From the NCBI GenBank assembly GCA_029783825.1, contig JAREIK010005785.1:62001-126000 (forward strand): a stretch of 64,000 nucleotides of DNA, in the 5' to 3' direction. Position 1 is the stretch's first letter. Each line of letters opens with the position of its first letter. A program made the position numbers and the translations under genes. Source of the DNA: Sapria himalayana. Taxonomy: Eukaryota > Streptophyta > Magnoliopsida > Malpighiales > Rafflesiaceae. This document shows positions 1 through 15,113 of this stretch, piece after piece. Below the pieces are notes generated by a model. The model did not search any database. It had not been told where the DNA came from and saw only the letters and a program-made list of their open reading frames with translations.

Positions 1-1314
1 ACATATTGATAAACACATAGATAGATAGATATAGATAAATAGATAGATAGATAAATAGGCACACAAATAGATAGATAGATATAGATAAATAGACATATAT
101 ATATAGGTAGATAGATATAGATAGATAGATACATAAAAAAGATAGATAGATTGATTGATAGATAGGTAGATAGACAAATAGGTAGACAGATAGATAGTTA
201 GATATATAGATAGATAAATAAACATATAAATAGAAACATAAATAGACATATGGATAAAAATATAGATAGACTGATAGATAAATATATATTTAAACAGACA
301 TATAGTTAGATAGATGAAAAGATAGATAGAATGATAAATAGACAAATAGATAGATAGATAAAACAATATACATATAGCTAGATAGGCAAATAGCTAGACA
401 GATGTATAGATAGACAGATAGACAAATAGACATATAAAAAGAAAGAAAGACAGACAAACAGACATATAGAAAGAAAGACAGATATATTGATAGACAAAGA
501 AATATATAGATAGAAAGATAAAAAGATAGAAAGAATGATAGATAGATAAATAAAAAGATAGACAGACAAATAGATAAATAGAGAGATTGATTGATTCTTT
601 GATAGATAGACAGTTAGACTAATAGGAAGGCTAACAAATAGATAGATAGACAGGTTGGTAGATTAATACACTAAAAGTTAGATAGCTAGACAGACAAATG
701 CACAAAAATAAAGATAGATAGATAGATAAATAGATAAACAGATTTATTGATTGTTTTTAAGACAAATAGATAGATAGATAGAAATAAAGATGGATAGATA
801 AATTGATAGAAAAATTGATATTTAGATTGATAGACAGATTGATAGACATATTTATATATAGATTGATAAAAAAGATTGATGTTAATAAATATAGATAGAG
901 AGATAGATAAATAGATAGATAGATAATTGATAGATTGATACATAAAATGAATGATAGACAGATAGATATATAGATAGAAAGATAAAAAAGATAGAAAGAT
1001 GTATAGATAGATAGTTAGATAATTGGATAAACAAATAGATAAACAAATAGATAGATAAAAATAATACAAATAGCTAGATAGATAGATAGATTGATATATA
1101 GACAGTTAGAAAGATAAATAGATATATATATATATATATATATAGACAAAAGACATACAAATAGATTGATAGATTGATTGATTGATAAAAAGTAAGATAG
1201 ATAGACACATAGATAAAAAGATAGATCAAAAGAAGGATATGTAGATAGATAGAAAAACATATTGATAGACAAATAGAGAGATAGTTAGATAGATAAATTG
1301 ATAGAAGGGCATAT

Positions 1315-1349
<35 letters not shown>

Positions 1350-1537
1350 CAAATACATAGATAGATAGATAGAAAAATAGATTGATAGTTAAATTGATAG
1401 AAAGATAGATTTGCATATTGGTATAAATATAGATAGATAGATAAATAAATAGAGAGATAGGTAGATAGACAGATAGATAAATAGATAGATATAGAGATAA
1501 AAATAAGATAGATTGATAGAGAGAAAGATAGAAACAT

Positions 1538-1574
<37 letters not shown>

Positions 1575-1859
1575 AACATATAGCCACAAATAGCTAGAAA
1601 GATAGATAAATATAAAGAAAGATAGATAAAAAAGATAGATAGATAAAAAGATAGATAGACAGATAAATATATAGATAGATAGACATATAAATAGATAGAT
1701 AGATTTGTAGTCAGATAAATCGAATAATAGATAGTCAGATAGATAAAATGATAGCTTGAATAAAGATATATAGATAGATTGAAATAAAGACAGATAGACA
1801 GATAATTTTATAGACAGATAGATAGAGAGATAGATAGATAGACAGATAGTTAGTTAGTT

Positions 1860-1861
<2 letters not shown>

Positions 1862-1904
<43 letters not shown>
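1862..1904. repeat. (AT)n tract inside array A
   Basis: An uninterrupted AT dinucleotide run of about 43 bases embedded in GATA repeats. Confidence 0.95.
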
Positions 1905-1906
<2 letters not shown>

Positions 1907-2341
1907 AATATAGATAGAAAAATATATAGATAAACAGAAAAATAGATAGATACATAGATAGATAGTCATATCTATAGATAGATTGATATAGAGATTAATA
2001 AGAATATTGATATTCAGATAGATAGATAGATTGATATAAATATAGATAGATAAATTTATATATTGATAGATAGATATAAAGATAGATAGAAATATAGATA
2101 GATTGATAGACAGAAAGATAGAAAAATAGATAGACTAATAGATATATAGATATATAGACAAATATACTAATAAATAGTTAGATAGATAGACTCATAGAAA
2201 GATAGAATGATTGATATAAATATAGATACATAGTTTCATAGATAGATAGACAGATAGATATATAGATAGTTAGGAAGATAGATAGATACATAGATAGACA
2301 AATAGATAAACGAATAAATAGTTAAATACATTGATTGATAG

Positions 2342-2379
<38 letters not shown>

Positions 2380-2397
2380 GCAGATAGATAGACAAAT

Positions 2398-2442
<45 letters not shown>
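2342..2442. repeat. (CA)n-(TA)n and second (TA)n tract inside array A
   Basis: A CA run (2342-2358) passes directly into a TA run (to about 2379). After about 20 bases of GATA-like sequence a second TA run follows (2401-2442). Such compound tracts are typical of slippage inside decaying tetranucleotide arrays. Confidence 0.93.
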
Positions 2443-2452
<10 letters not shown>

Positions 2453-4196
2453 AAGAAAGATAGATAGACGGATATATAGGCAGACATATAGTGATATAGA
2501 TAGATAGATAGATAGATACACATATAGATAGATAGAGATACAAATAGATATACAGATAGATAGATATCTAGATAGATAAATAGATAGATAGAAAGATGGA
2601 CAGATTAATACATAGTTAGATACATTGATAGATTTGACAAATAGATCTACAGATAGAAAGATAGATAGATATACAAATATTTAAAAAGATAAATTGATAA
2701 ATAGAAAGATAGATTGATTGATTGATTGATTGACAGACATATAGATAGATAGAAAAAAAGATTGGCTGATATATAATTATATAGATAGATCGAGAGAGAA
2801 ACAAATACACAGACATATAAATAGATAGATATATAAATAGACAAACAAATAGACAAAAAACATGAAAGATAGAAAGACTAATAGATATAAAAATTTATCG
2901 AGAGACACAAAGACTAATTTATAGAGAAATAGCAAGATACAAAGAAAAATATGCAGAAAAATATGCAGATTGATACATAGATTAATAGATAGATAAATAG
3001 ATAAAAAAGATATACATATTTTCAGATAGATACATAGATAAATAGAAAAATAGATAAATAAATAGATAGATATATAGAAAGATATATAGATAGATTGATA
3101 GATATATTGATAGGTAGATAGATAGATAGATAGATAGACATATAGATAGGCATATATATAGATAGATAGATAAATGGTCAGATAAATAACAATATAGTTT
3201 AACATATTGATAGATTAATAATTAGGCAGAAAAATAGATAGATAGATATATAAATAGATATAAATAAATAGATAAATAGACAAAAAGATAGGCAAATATA
3301 TATAGAGATAGATAGATAATTATATAGTCATATAGATAGAGAGTTAGATAGATGGATAGAATGATAGAATGAAATATATATAGATAGATAAATAGATAGA
3401 CTGATAGATAGACAAATAAATAGATAAATTGAAAGATAGACAGATAGATAAACATATAGATTGATAGACATAAAGACAAATAGACAAATTGAAAGATAGA
3501 TAGATAGATTGATAGACATAAAGATAGATATATAGATAGATAGACAGAAAAATATATAGATTAAAATATCGATAGATATAAATATTGATAGCTAGATAGA
3601 AAAAAAATAGATAGAAGAATTTTTATAAATATTTATAGATAAATTGATAGATAGATTGAGAGAGATATATATAGATTGATTTAAATATATATATATATAT
3701 ATCAAATAGTAAGATACATAGATAATTAGATCGGTATATTGTTAGAAATATATATAGATGGATAGATAGACAGATACAAAGACAATTTGATAGACAAATA
3801 GTTAGATTTAAAAATAGATTGATATATTGATATATTGATAGATAGATATATAAATAGACAACTATATTAATAGATAGATAGATGGATAAATAAATAGATA
3901 GAAAGATAGATAGATAGATAAACATATAAATAGACATACAAATAGTTATACAGATAGATAGATAGATAAACAGATAGAATGACTGATATTCTAATAGATA
4001 GATTGACAAAAAGACTGATAGATAAATAGATTAACATATTAATAGATATATAGATAGATAGATAGAAAAATTGAAAGATGGAAATATTGATAGATAAAAA
4101 GATAGATATACATATAGATAATTATATAAATAGTAGATACATAGGTATTTAGATAGATAGACTTTTTGATAGACAGACTGATAGATAGATAGATAT

Positions 4197-4232
<36 letters not shown>

Positions 4233-4276
4233 ACACATACATAAATAGATAGATAGACATAGAAATAGATAGACAT

Positions 4277-4308
<32 letters not shown>

Positions 4309-7300
4309 ACATATAGATAGAAAGATAGATAGACAAATAGATAGACAGATAGATAGACAAATCCATAGACAAATAGATAGGAAGAAAGAATGAATGATAG
4401 ATACATAGATATTTAGATATATTGTTTGAAAGACATACAAACAAATAGATAGATAGATAGCTAGAAACATAGATAAATAGGTAGTTATGCATATAGATAA
4501 AATGATAGATAGAAAGATATATATACAGATAGATAGACATATAGATAGACAAATAGATTGACATTTAAATAGATAGATAGGTAGACTAATAGATAGACAA
4601 ACAAATAGATAGAAAGACTGATAGATTGACATACAAATAGATTATTAGAGACACAGACATATAAATTAACCAACATATAGAATGATATAATGAAAGAAAG
4701 ATAGATAGACAGATAAAGAGAAAGATTGATAGAGAGATTAATAGACATATAGATCGACAAATAGATAGATGGATTAATAAAATGTTTGATAGATAGATTA
4801 TTATAATGTTTGATTGAAAAATTTATAGACAATTTGATATACAGTTTGATAGACAACATGATAGATATATAGATAGATAGATAGATCAACAGATTATTAG
4901 AGAGATAGATAGATGAATAGATAGATAGATACATAGATAGGTATATAGATAGAAAGATAGATAGATATAAAAAAAGATAGACATATAAATAGATTAATAG
5001 AAAAATAAATAGATTGAAAGATATATAGAAAAATCAATAGAAAGATATATAAAAATAAAGATAGTTAGATATACAAAATGATAGATAGATAGATTGATTG
5101 ATAGATAGAAAGATTGAAAGATATGTAGATTTAAATATAAATATATAAACATATAGATAAAAGATAGATAGCCATAAAGATAGATAGATATATATAGATC
5201 AAAATAATGATAGATACACAAAAAGATAGAAAGAAAAATAAATATTTATATATAGATAGATAGTTAAAGAGATAGAAAAATAAATAGATAGATAGATATT
5301 TAGATAGATAGATAGATATGTAAATGGATTGATTGATAGAAAGATAGAAAGTTAGTTAGATAGTTAGATAAATAGATAGTATAGTTAGACAAATTGATAG
5401 ACAGAAAGATAGATATAAATATAGAAAGATAGATAGACAAAAATATTGATAAATAGATAGAAAGAAAGATACAAGGATAGATAGATATACACACAAAGAG
5501 ACAAATAAATAGTTAAATAGCTATACATATTGATAGATAGTAGATGGACATATTGATAGACAGATAGATAAACATATTGATAGATAGATAGATAGAAAAA
5601 TAGATATATAGTTAGACCAATAGATAGATAGATAGACATATAAAAAATTAAATAGATAGACAAATACATAGACAGATAAATATTCAAATAGATAGACAAG
5701 AAGATTTAAAGATAGATAGACATATAGATAGACATATAGATAGACAGATAGATTGATTGAGAGATAGTTAGACAGATAGATAGATAGATTGACTGATTTA
5801 TACATTGATTGATAGACACAGATAAATAGATACATATATAAATAGATATATAGAGAGAAGAATATTTATTTGGATAGATAGATTGATATACATATTGATA
5901 TATAGATAGATAAAAAAATTGATATAATGATAGGTAGATAGTAGATAAATAGACTAATAGATATAGAGACAAATTAATATACAAATAGATAGTCATATAG
6001 ATAGAAAAATAGAAAGATATAAAGATATTGAGATAGATAGACAAATTGATCAATAGAATTATAGATAGAAATATAGATAGATAGAATTATAGAAGATATA
6101 AGGACAGACAGACATATATATAGAGAGATAGACAGGTAGATAGACAGATAAACAAATAGATAGATAGATAGTTAGATAGTTAGATTGATAGAAAGATAGA
6201 AAGATATAATATAGATCAATAGGTAGTTAGATAGATAGAGAAATAGAAATATAGACAGACATGTAGATAGAAAGATAGATAGACATATAGTTATATAGAT
6301 AGATAGAAAGATATACTGATTGATAGTTAGATAGATAGATATACAGAAAGATAGATAGACATATAATAGAAATATAGATAGAGAGATAAATAAATAGATA
6401 GAAGATAGATAGATAGATAAATAGATAGTTATACATATAGATAAACATATAGATAAATAGAAAGAAGGATAGATACATAAATAGATACATTGATACAGAA
6501 ATAGATAAATAGACAAATAGATAGATAGCCATATAGTTTGATATATAGATAGACATTTTATTAGACAAATAGGATAACGAAAAGATAGAAAGACAGATAG
6601 ATAGATAAACAAATAGCTAAATAAATAGATAAACAAAAAGATATAGAAATAGATATATAAACAAATGTGTAAACATTTAGATAGATATATAGATTGATAT
6701 ATATATAGACTAAGAGAGAGATAGAATGATATACAAATAGAAATATAGATAGATAGTTAGTTAGCATGATAGAGAGATAAATAAAAAGAAACATAGATAG
6801 ACAAATAGATAGATACTTAGATAATTAGATAGAAAGATATATAGATCATCACACAAATAGACATATAAAAAGAATGACAAATTGATAAGGAGATAGATTG
6901 ATCAACAAACACATAGATAAATTGATACATAAATAGAAAGATAGAATGAAAGAAAGAAATACAGATAGATAAATTGAAAGATAGATTAATAGATAAATAA
7001 AAGGATAGGCAGAAAGAAGATAGACAGGTAGATAGATAAACAGATAGACAGATAGATAGATAGAAAGACATATAGATACATAAATAGATAGATAAATAGA
7101 TAGATAGAAAGTTATTCAAATATATAGAGAGATAGATAGAAAAATAGATATACAAATAGATTAATTGATTGATAACCATTTTGATTGCTAAAATAATAAA
7201 CAGATTGATATTCAAATAGATAAATAGATAGGCAGACAGACAAATAGATAGATAGATATAAAGATAGACATATAGATACATAGATAGATAAATAAAGTGA

Positions 7301-9618
7301 TTGATTAATTGATAGAGAGATAGATATATAGATAGATAGACAACTAGATAGAAAAATAGATAGATAGAAAGACAGACAGATAAATAGACAGACAGATAAA
7401 TAAATAAATAAATAAATAGATAGATACATAGATAGACAGAAAGATAGACAGATAGATAGACAAATAGATAGATAGTTAGATAGTTAGATAGAATAATATA
7501 TAGATAGATCGACATAAAGATTGAAAAATAGATAGATTGATTGATTGATTGACAAATAGATAGACAAATGTATAGATAGATAGATAGATATAAAAATAGA
7601 TATATAGATAGATAGATTTATTGAGAAATAGATATATAGATAGTTAAATTGACATCTAGATTGACAAATATATTAATAGATAAATAGATAGACAGGCAGA
7701 TAGATAGATAGATCGATAGATCGATAGACAAATATATAGACAGATAGATAAACATACAAATAGATAGATAGATAGATAGATAGACAGATAGATAACTAGA
7801 TAGAAAGATAGATAGACAAATAGATAGACAGACAAATAGATAGACAACAGATTAATATTGATAGAAATATTGATTGATAGATAGATGCATTGATTCAAAG
7901 ATTGATAGACATATTAGTAGTTAGATTGATATATAAATTGATAGAAATATTTATAGAGAGATAGATAAATTCATTGACCGATAGATAGATATATTGATTT
8001 ATAGATAGATAAATAGATAAATAGATTGACATATTGTTAGATAGATAGATAGATGAATATATAGATATACAAATACATAGCCACGTAGATAGACAAATAG
8101 ATAGTTAGAGAAAAAGATAGATAGATTTTAGATAAAAAATTTAATACATAATTAGATAGACAGCTAAATAGAAAAATAGATACTCAAATAGATACATTGA
8201 AATAAAGACAAATAGCTGGATAAAAAGTTATTTCGATAGATCGATAGATCGATAGATAGATAGACTAATAAATAGATAGATTGATAGGCAAATAGATAGA
8301 TAGATAGCTACATATATAAATAGATAGACATATAGATAGATAGATAGACATATAGATAGATATATTGAATACAAATCAACAAAAAAATAGATAGATTGAA
8401 ATATTGATAAATAGATAAATTAAAAGATAGTTAGTTAGATTAACAAATATATAGATAGATAGATAGACAAAAAGATAGAAAAATATGCAAATAGATAGAT
8501 AGATAGATAGAAACATAAATTGATAAAATAATAGATTGATAGATATATAGATTAATAGATAAATAGATAGGCATATCGAAAGATATGTAGTTAGGCAGAC
8601 ATATAGACATAAAGATTGATAGAAGAATACACAAATAGATAGACAGATATATATTAAAACAGATAGATATACATATAGATAGGCAAATAGATGACAGATC
8701 GATAAAAATATTGAAAGATATATTGATAAATAGATCGACATATTGATAGATAAATAAATAAATAGATAAATAGATAGGAAGATAAATAATTTGAGAGATA
8801 GATAGATAGATAGATATAATGACATATAGATAGACAGACAAATTGAAAGATAGATAGAGAGATAGATTGATAGACAAATAGATAGATATAATAAAATACA
8901 GATATATAAATATAAGATAAGCAGATAGATAGATAGATTTATAAATAGACAAACATATAGATAGAGAGATAGATGACATATAGATTGGTAGATTGATAGA
9001 TAGGTATTTAATAGATAGATAGATAGATAATTTGATAGATAGAAGGATAGATAAATAGACAAATAGATATATAAACAAATAAAAAGATAGATAAATAGAT
9101 AGATATATAGATAAACAAATAGATAAAAAAATATTTAGATAGATAGATAGACAAATAGATTGATAGATAGATAGATAGAAAGAGAGTTACATAGACAAAT
9201 ATATAGATGCTTATATAGATAGATCGATAGATATATAAAAAATATAAAGATAGATAGAATAATATATAGACAGATAGATCAAAAGATATATAGACAAATA
9301 AATAGATAAATAAATAAATAGATAGACAGGTTGATAGACATATTGATAATTAGATTTATTGTTTGATTGATGTATTATTTGAAAGAAATATTGATAGATA
9401 GATAGATTTATAGAAAGATATATAGACAAATAAATAAAAAGATAGACAAATAAATAGATGGATAGATAGACAAACAAATAGATAGATAGATATATATATA
9501 GACAGACAGATAGATAGATAGACAGATAGGCAAATAAATAGATAAATAGATGGAAATATAGATAGATAGAGAGACAAACAGATAGGTAGATAAATAGATA
9601 GATAGATAGATAGACAGA

Positions 9619-9621
<3 letters not shown>

Positions 9622-9682
<61 letters not shown>
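9622..9682. repeat. Long (AT)n tract inside array A
   Basis: A perfect AT run of about 60 bases, the longest in array A. Confidence 0.95.
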
Positions 9683-9685
<3 letters not shown>

Positions 9686-12600
9686 AGATAGATAGATAGA
9701 TAGGTAGTTAGACATATAGATGGATAAATTTATAAATAGATTGATATACATATAGATAAATAGATAAATAGATAAATAGATAAAGAGATAAATAGATAAA
9801 TAGATAAATAGACAAATAGAGAGATGGATAGATAAATATTCATATAGATTGACAAATAGATGGACATATAGATAGAAAGATTGATATATAAATAAATATA
9901 TACACATAGATATAATGATTGAATGACACAAAGATAGATAGACAAATAGTTAAATAAATAGATAGAAGGATAAATATATATAGATATATAGAGCGAGAGA
10001 TATAATGAAATATAAATATACAGATAGATAGATAGATAGATAGATATAACAATAGATAGAAAGATAGATATATAGATATATAGACAAATAGATAGGTACA
10101 TCAAAAGTAGATAGGTAGATAGATAAATAAATAGATAAATTGACAGATTAATATATAGACAACTATACAGATAGAAACTCATAGAGATAGAAAGAGAGAT
10201 AGACATATAAAAATACAAATATATAGATCGATCGATAGATAGATAGACAAATAGATAGACATATAGATAGAAAATAGGTAGACTGGTACATAGACAGTAA
10301 GATATACAAATAGATTGATAGATATATCAATAGATGGATAGACAAATTGATAAACAATTAACTATATAGATATATAAATAGAAGAGAGACACATAGATAG
10401 ATAGATATAAAGATAGATAGAAAATAGATAGACACAGAAAAAAATAGATTGATATATATATAAACAAATTCATCGACAAGTAGAAAGACATATAGTTAAT
10501 CAAATAGATAGAGATATGTAAGAAAGATAGCTTTATAGATAGATAGGGAGATAGATAGATATTCAAATAAATAGATATATAGATAGATAGATAGATAGAC
10601 AAATAGAAATATAAAAAGATAGATTGATGGTTAGATAGATATATTAACATATAAATAGACAAATAGATAGATTGATAGATAGATAGATATATATATATAG
10701 ACTCATAGATAGACAAATAGTTAGATTAATAGATATATTTACAGATGGATAGATAGACAGATAATTAGACATATTGATAAACACATATATCGATAAATCA
10801 ATAAATATATAGATAGATAGATAAATGAATTGATAGATCGATATATATATATATACAGAAAGATATATGAATAGATAGACAAATAGATTGATGGATAGAT
10901 AGATAGAAAAATTGATATAAAGAAAATTAGACAAATAGATAGATAAATAGATTATCAAATTGAGATACAGATTGATATACATATTCATAATTAGATTGAT
11001 AGATATAGTGATAGATAGATTAATTGACAAATTGATACACAAATTGAAGGATAGATTGATAGTCAGATTGATAGACAAATAGATAGATAGATAAATTGAT
11101 TGATTGATAGACAGATAAATAGACAACTAGATAAACTGATAGATAGATAGATAGACAAATAAATAGATAAATAGAAAAAAAGATAGATAGACAGATAGAT
11201 ATATAGAGAGACAGACATATTGATTGATAGATTTAAAGACAAATATATAGATAGTTAGAAAGACATATAGATAGACAAAAAGCTAGAAAAATTAAGATAC
11301 AAATAAATAGACATATAAATGGTTGTTAGATAGATAGACAAATAGATAAGCAAATATATAGATATATAGTGAGACAAATATATCGATAGATAGATAGATA
11401 GGTAGATATATAGATAGATAGGCAGATAGATATACAAATAGATAAATAGACAGATAGAAAGATATTTAGAAAGAAATATAGATACCCAGATTGATAGTCA
11501 TATAGATAGATAAATATATAGATAAACAGACAGATAGAGAGAGAGATAGATAAATATATAGATAGATAGATTAAAAGATAGATAGACATATAGATTGACA
11601 CATAGATAGCCATTTATAATGATAGATAGATAGATAGTCAGATAGATAGATAGATAGAGATATATATATATGTAGATAGATAGATAAATGGACTGATAGA
11701 TAGACAGATATATAGTGAAATAGATATACATATAAATATAAAGAGAGACAAAAAGAAAAATAGATAGATTATTATATAGAAAGATAGACAAATATATAGA
11801 TAGATAGATAAATAGATAGATAGATAGATAGATAGACATATAGATATACAAATAGATTAACGGATATATAAATAGATGAATATACATATAGATAGACAAA
11901 TAAATCGATAGTTAATAGATAAATAAATAAACAAATAGACAGATAGATAGATAGACAAATATATAGAGAGATAGATAGTTAGACAAACAAATAAATAGAC
12001 ATATAATTAAATAGATAGGCAGATAGATAAATAGGTAAACAAATAGATAGATAGATTAAATTATTGATTGATACATAAATAGATCAATAGATAGACAGAA
12101 AGATAGATAAATAAATAAACATATAGATAACAAAATATATAGATAGATAGATAGATAGACAAATGAATTTACATATAGATAGACAAATAGATAGATAGAT
12201 ATATAGATAGATGAATATAGAGATAGACATAAAGATAGATTGAAAGATGATAGATAAATTGATAGATAGATAGCTAGATAGATTGATTGATAGAATGATA
12301 GTCAAATTAGTAGTCAAATTAATAGAAAAATTAATAGATAGACAAATAGACATATAATTAGTTAAATAGTTAGAAAGTTAGATAAAAATAAATTGAAAGA
12401 TTGATTGATAGATCAATAGATAGATAATTAGATAGATATATTAATAGATAGATAGACAAATAGACAAATAGAAAGAGAGACAAATAGATAGATAGATTGA
12501 TTGACATATAGATATACCAATTGTTAGATATATAGATTAAAATATAGATAGGAGATAGATATATAAATTACTAAATACATAGTTATAAATAGATAAACAC

Positions 12601-13668
12601 ATATATAGATAGATCACTAGATAGATATATATATATATATATATATTGATAGATAGATAAATAGATAGATTGATATTTAGATAGATATACATAAAGAAAG
12701 ACATATAGATAGACAAATAGATAGATAAATATATAGATGATAGATAGGAAAATAAATAGATTACAAGACAGACAGACAGATAGATAGATAGATGGATGGA
12801 TGGATAGATAGATAGACATAAAAATAGACAGATAGATAGTCAGATTGATAGACAGATAAATATACAAAAAATATAAAGATAGATCGATAGATGATATATT
12901 CATAGATTGATAGATTGATAAACAAATAGATAGATTGATTGATATACATATAGATAACACAGATAAATAGTCATAGAGATAGATAGAAAAATGATAGGTA
13001 TATACATAAATAGATAGGCAGTGATATAGAATGATAGATTGATATACAAATAGTTATAGATTTATAGATAGATAGATAGTTAGAATGATAATTAGATAGT
13101 TAGATAGACATATAGATATATAGATTGTTAGACAAATAGATAGACAGAAAGATAGTTACATAGATAAACTAAAAAATAGATAGAAAGATATTTTGATAGA
13201 TCGACTTATAGATAGACAAATACATAGATACATAGATAGTTAGATCGATAGATAGATAGATTATTTGATAGACATATATATAAACGAATTGATAGTTAGA
13301 TAGTTAGATATATAGATAGATAAATAGATAGATAGATTATTTTATAGACATATAGATAAACGATAGATAGTTAGTTAGTTAGATAGATAAATAGATTAAT
13401 AGATAAATATATAGAAATAAAGATAGATAGACATTTAGATAGATAAATAAAAAGTTAGATAGATAGATATATATATATCAACAAATAGATATATAGATAG
13501 ATAGACATATAGATACACAAATAGATTGGCAGATATATAGATTGATGGATATACATATAGATAGACAAATAAATAGATATATAGATTGATAGATAGATTG
13601 TTAGTTAGATTGATATATAAATATATAGCAAAAAGATAAATAGATAGATAGATAGATCGACAAATAGG

Positions 13669-14085
13669 CACTACAAGAAAATGTTTATTTAGTTAGGAAA
13701 ATTTAGCTAGGGAAATTTAACTAGTGAAATTTAGCTAGGGATCATTCCCTAGCTAAAGTGTGATTGATTAGTGACAGAATAGCGATGTAAATTTAATGCA
13801 AAGAAAAGTAGGTAATTTAGTGACAGATTTAGCAATGAAATTTTACTAGCTAATTACAACCAAAATATAGCGACTCATTAATTATAAAATTTTCCTAGCT
13901 AATTTCATCCAGAATATAGCGATAGATTAAGCGACAAAATTTTCCTAGACCAATTTATATATATATATATAATTAGCTAGAGAATTTTCCGTAGCTAATT
14001 TAGCAAGCAAATTTTCACTAGAAGATTTAGCTAGAAAAAATTTGCTAAATTCGCTAGGGAATTTTCCCTAGTTATTTTAATTTCA
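13669..14085 (+). repeat. CACTA left terminal inverted repeat and subterminal repeats
   Basis: The terminal CACTACAAGAAAAT motif is followed by repeated AAATTTAGCTAGGGA units, a palindromic GGGATCATTCCC, and several units of about 60 bases containing TTAGCGA, AAATTTTCCTAGCTAATT and AATATAGCGA. The same words occur in reverse complement at 56,195-57,134. Subterminal repeats of this kind are the binding sites of the accessory protein (TNPA type) in CACTA families. Confidence 0.88.
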
Positions 14086-14276
14086 AAATTATTTTTAAAA
14101 TTAAATTAATTTTAAATTTTTCTAATTAAAAAATTTAATATTATTTATACAAATTGAATACAAATGAAGCTATAAATAATAATTTATGATAAACAAAAAA
14201 TAAAATCATTTAATAATTTATTCTAATTCAATATTTTACATAATAAAATAAAAAAATTACAAAATTTTATTACTAC
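14086..14276. other. AT-rich CACTA interior, no gene seen
   Basis: Nearly pure A/T sequence directly inside the left subterminal block. A similar A/T stretch lies inside the right block (about 56,110-56,190), so the two inner flanks look alike in composition. No coding signal was seen. Confidence 0.6.
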
Positions 14277-14429
14277 TTATTCATCAATGTATCTATCGAT
14301 AATGCATAAAGTATAATCTATCCATGCATTGACATTGATTTCTCTCCATTTGCTCCTCCGATCACTAACTTTCAGCCTTGAATAAGCTATTTGAGTCACG
14401 TGTGTCATGTCTAGTGAAATTCCGTTCAC
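14277..14429 (-). pseudogene. Possible 3'-terminal exon remnant inside the CACTA left arm
   Basis: On the minus strand a frame of about 50 codons runs to a TAA at 14,277 and has balanced, protein-like composition (Ser-Asp-Arg-Arg-Ser-Lys-Trp-Arg-Glu-Ile, then an Asn-Ala-Trp-Ile-Asp-Tyr stretch). It stands out from the surrounding A/T sequence, and base composition is clearly higher in G+C here. Its place just inside a CACTA end would suit the last exon of an element-encoded protein, but I recognise no family. It could also be a captured host exon or chance. Confidence 0.25.
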
Positions 14430-14544
14430 TTATACAAACTTCCTATGGGGAAAAATGCGGTGTCATATATGTAAGAAATTTAAATCACTCAATCACATCA
14501 AAATAAATAAATAAAAAGTTAAGTTTTTATAAAAATACATTACT

Positions 14545-14740
14545 ACATTAAATATGTACATATATCATAGCAATTTACACTTACACATATTACTATGATA
14601 TATGTACATATAAACTATAGTAGTATATGTACATATATACTGAGTACATATATACTCAGTATATATGTACAAAAAATACTACACTATTATATGTACGTAT
14701 ATACTGACTATATATGTAGGTATATACCACAATTTTTGTT
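14545..14740. repeat. GTACATATATAC palindromic repeats
   Basis: Repeated self-complementary words (ATATGTACATATATAC, ACTGAGTACATATATACTCAG) in short succession. They are able to form hairpins. Related words recur at 15,430-15,550, 25,370-25,750 and 47,940-48,290. Confidence 0.7.
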
Positions 14741-14942
14741 GTTGCTGCTGTTGCCACTGCCATGGCCGCTGCCATCGCTGCTACTGCTACTACCATTGTT
14801 GCCACTATTGCCGCTGCTACTGCAACCACTACTACCATTGTTGTCATTGCTACCACCGCAGATCCATTGCTGTCACCACTACCACAGCTACAGCCACTAC
14901 AACCACTGCCATTGCCACCACTATGGCTTCTTCCATTGCATA
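14730..14942. repeat. Imperfect trinucleotide repeat (GCT/ACC/ATT mixtures)
   Basis: A run of three-base units (GCTGCTACTGCTACTACC style, with TTG, CCA and GCC variants) of about 210 bases. It reads open in most frames on both strands, giving low-complexity Leu/Pro, His/Cys or Ala/Val polypeptides depending on the frame, so these are not reliable genes. It adjoins the coding-like stretch at 14,950-15,110. Confidence 0.8.
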
Positions 14943-14949
14943 TAATAAA

Positions 14950-15113
14950 AATATGCCTGGCAATGATGCTCGACTGATGAACTTGAGATTGAGCGAGTTT
15001 TTGACGAGGCGGCGAGCTGCTTCTCCCAAAATAGGATCTAATATTTCTCCTGGACCAGAATTATATGACATTACACGAGCATCATCATCATCATCATTCT
15101 AAGACCTAGTACA
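14950..15113 (-). pseudogene. Unrecognised coding-like stretch next to the trinucleotide repeat
   Basis: Both strands are open here. The minus frame reads through a Gly-Pro-Gly-Glu-Ile-Leu-Asp-Pro-Ile-Leu-Gly-Glu-Ala-Ala-Arg-Arg stretch; the plus frame ends in a run of serines and a stop at 15,102. GC content is higher than the surroundings. Upstream on the minus strand, near 15,235, there is a possible splice donor (AAAG followed by GTTTGT). I do not recognise a family. It could be an exon of a CACTA accessory protein gene or a captured fragment, and strand choice is uncertain. Confidence 0.25.

Larger units (their letters stand above)
1..13668 (+). repeat. Degenerate GATA tetranucleotide array A
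   Basis: The stretch is almost entirely GATA units and one-base variants (GACA, AATA, GATT, GTTA, GAAA) on the + strand, interrupted by short AT and CA dinucleotide runs. The + strand is rich in A and G and very poor in C. The 4-base register slips at TATA insertions, so the array is old and mutated. It starts before the window and stops abruptly at the CACTA terminal repeat. The complementary TATC strand has no stop codon in any frame of a perfect repeat, so long open frames coding Tyr-Leu-Ser-Ile repeats appear throughout. I treat these as repeat artefacts, not genes. Confidence 0.97.

Noticed and set aside
1..13668. Many long open frames on the minus strand of array A (also arrays B and C) that could be read as repetitive membrane or fibrous proteins
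   Set aside because: A TATC repeat lacks stops in all frames, all three frames give the same Tyr-Leu-Ser-Ile cycle, frames overlap each other, and there is no domain or gene-like composition.
14595..15102. Plus-strand open frames of 116 and 145 codons over the trinucleotide repeat
   Set aside because: They consist of low-complexity Leu/Pro or His/Cys runs produced by the repeat; several frames on both strands are equally open.
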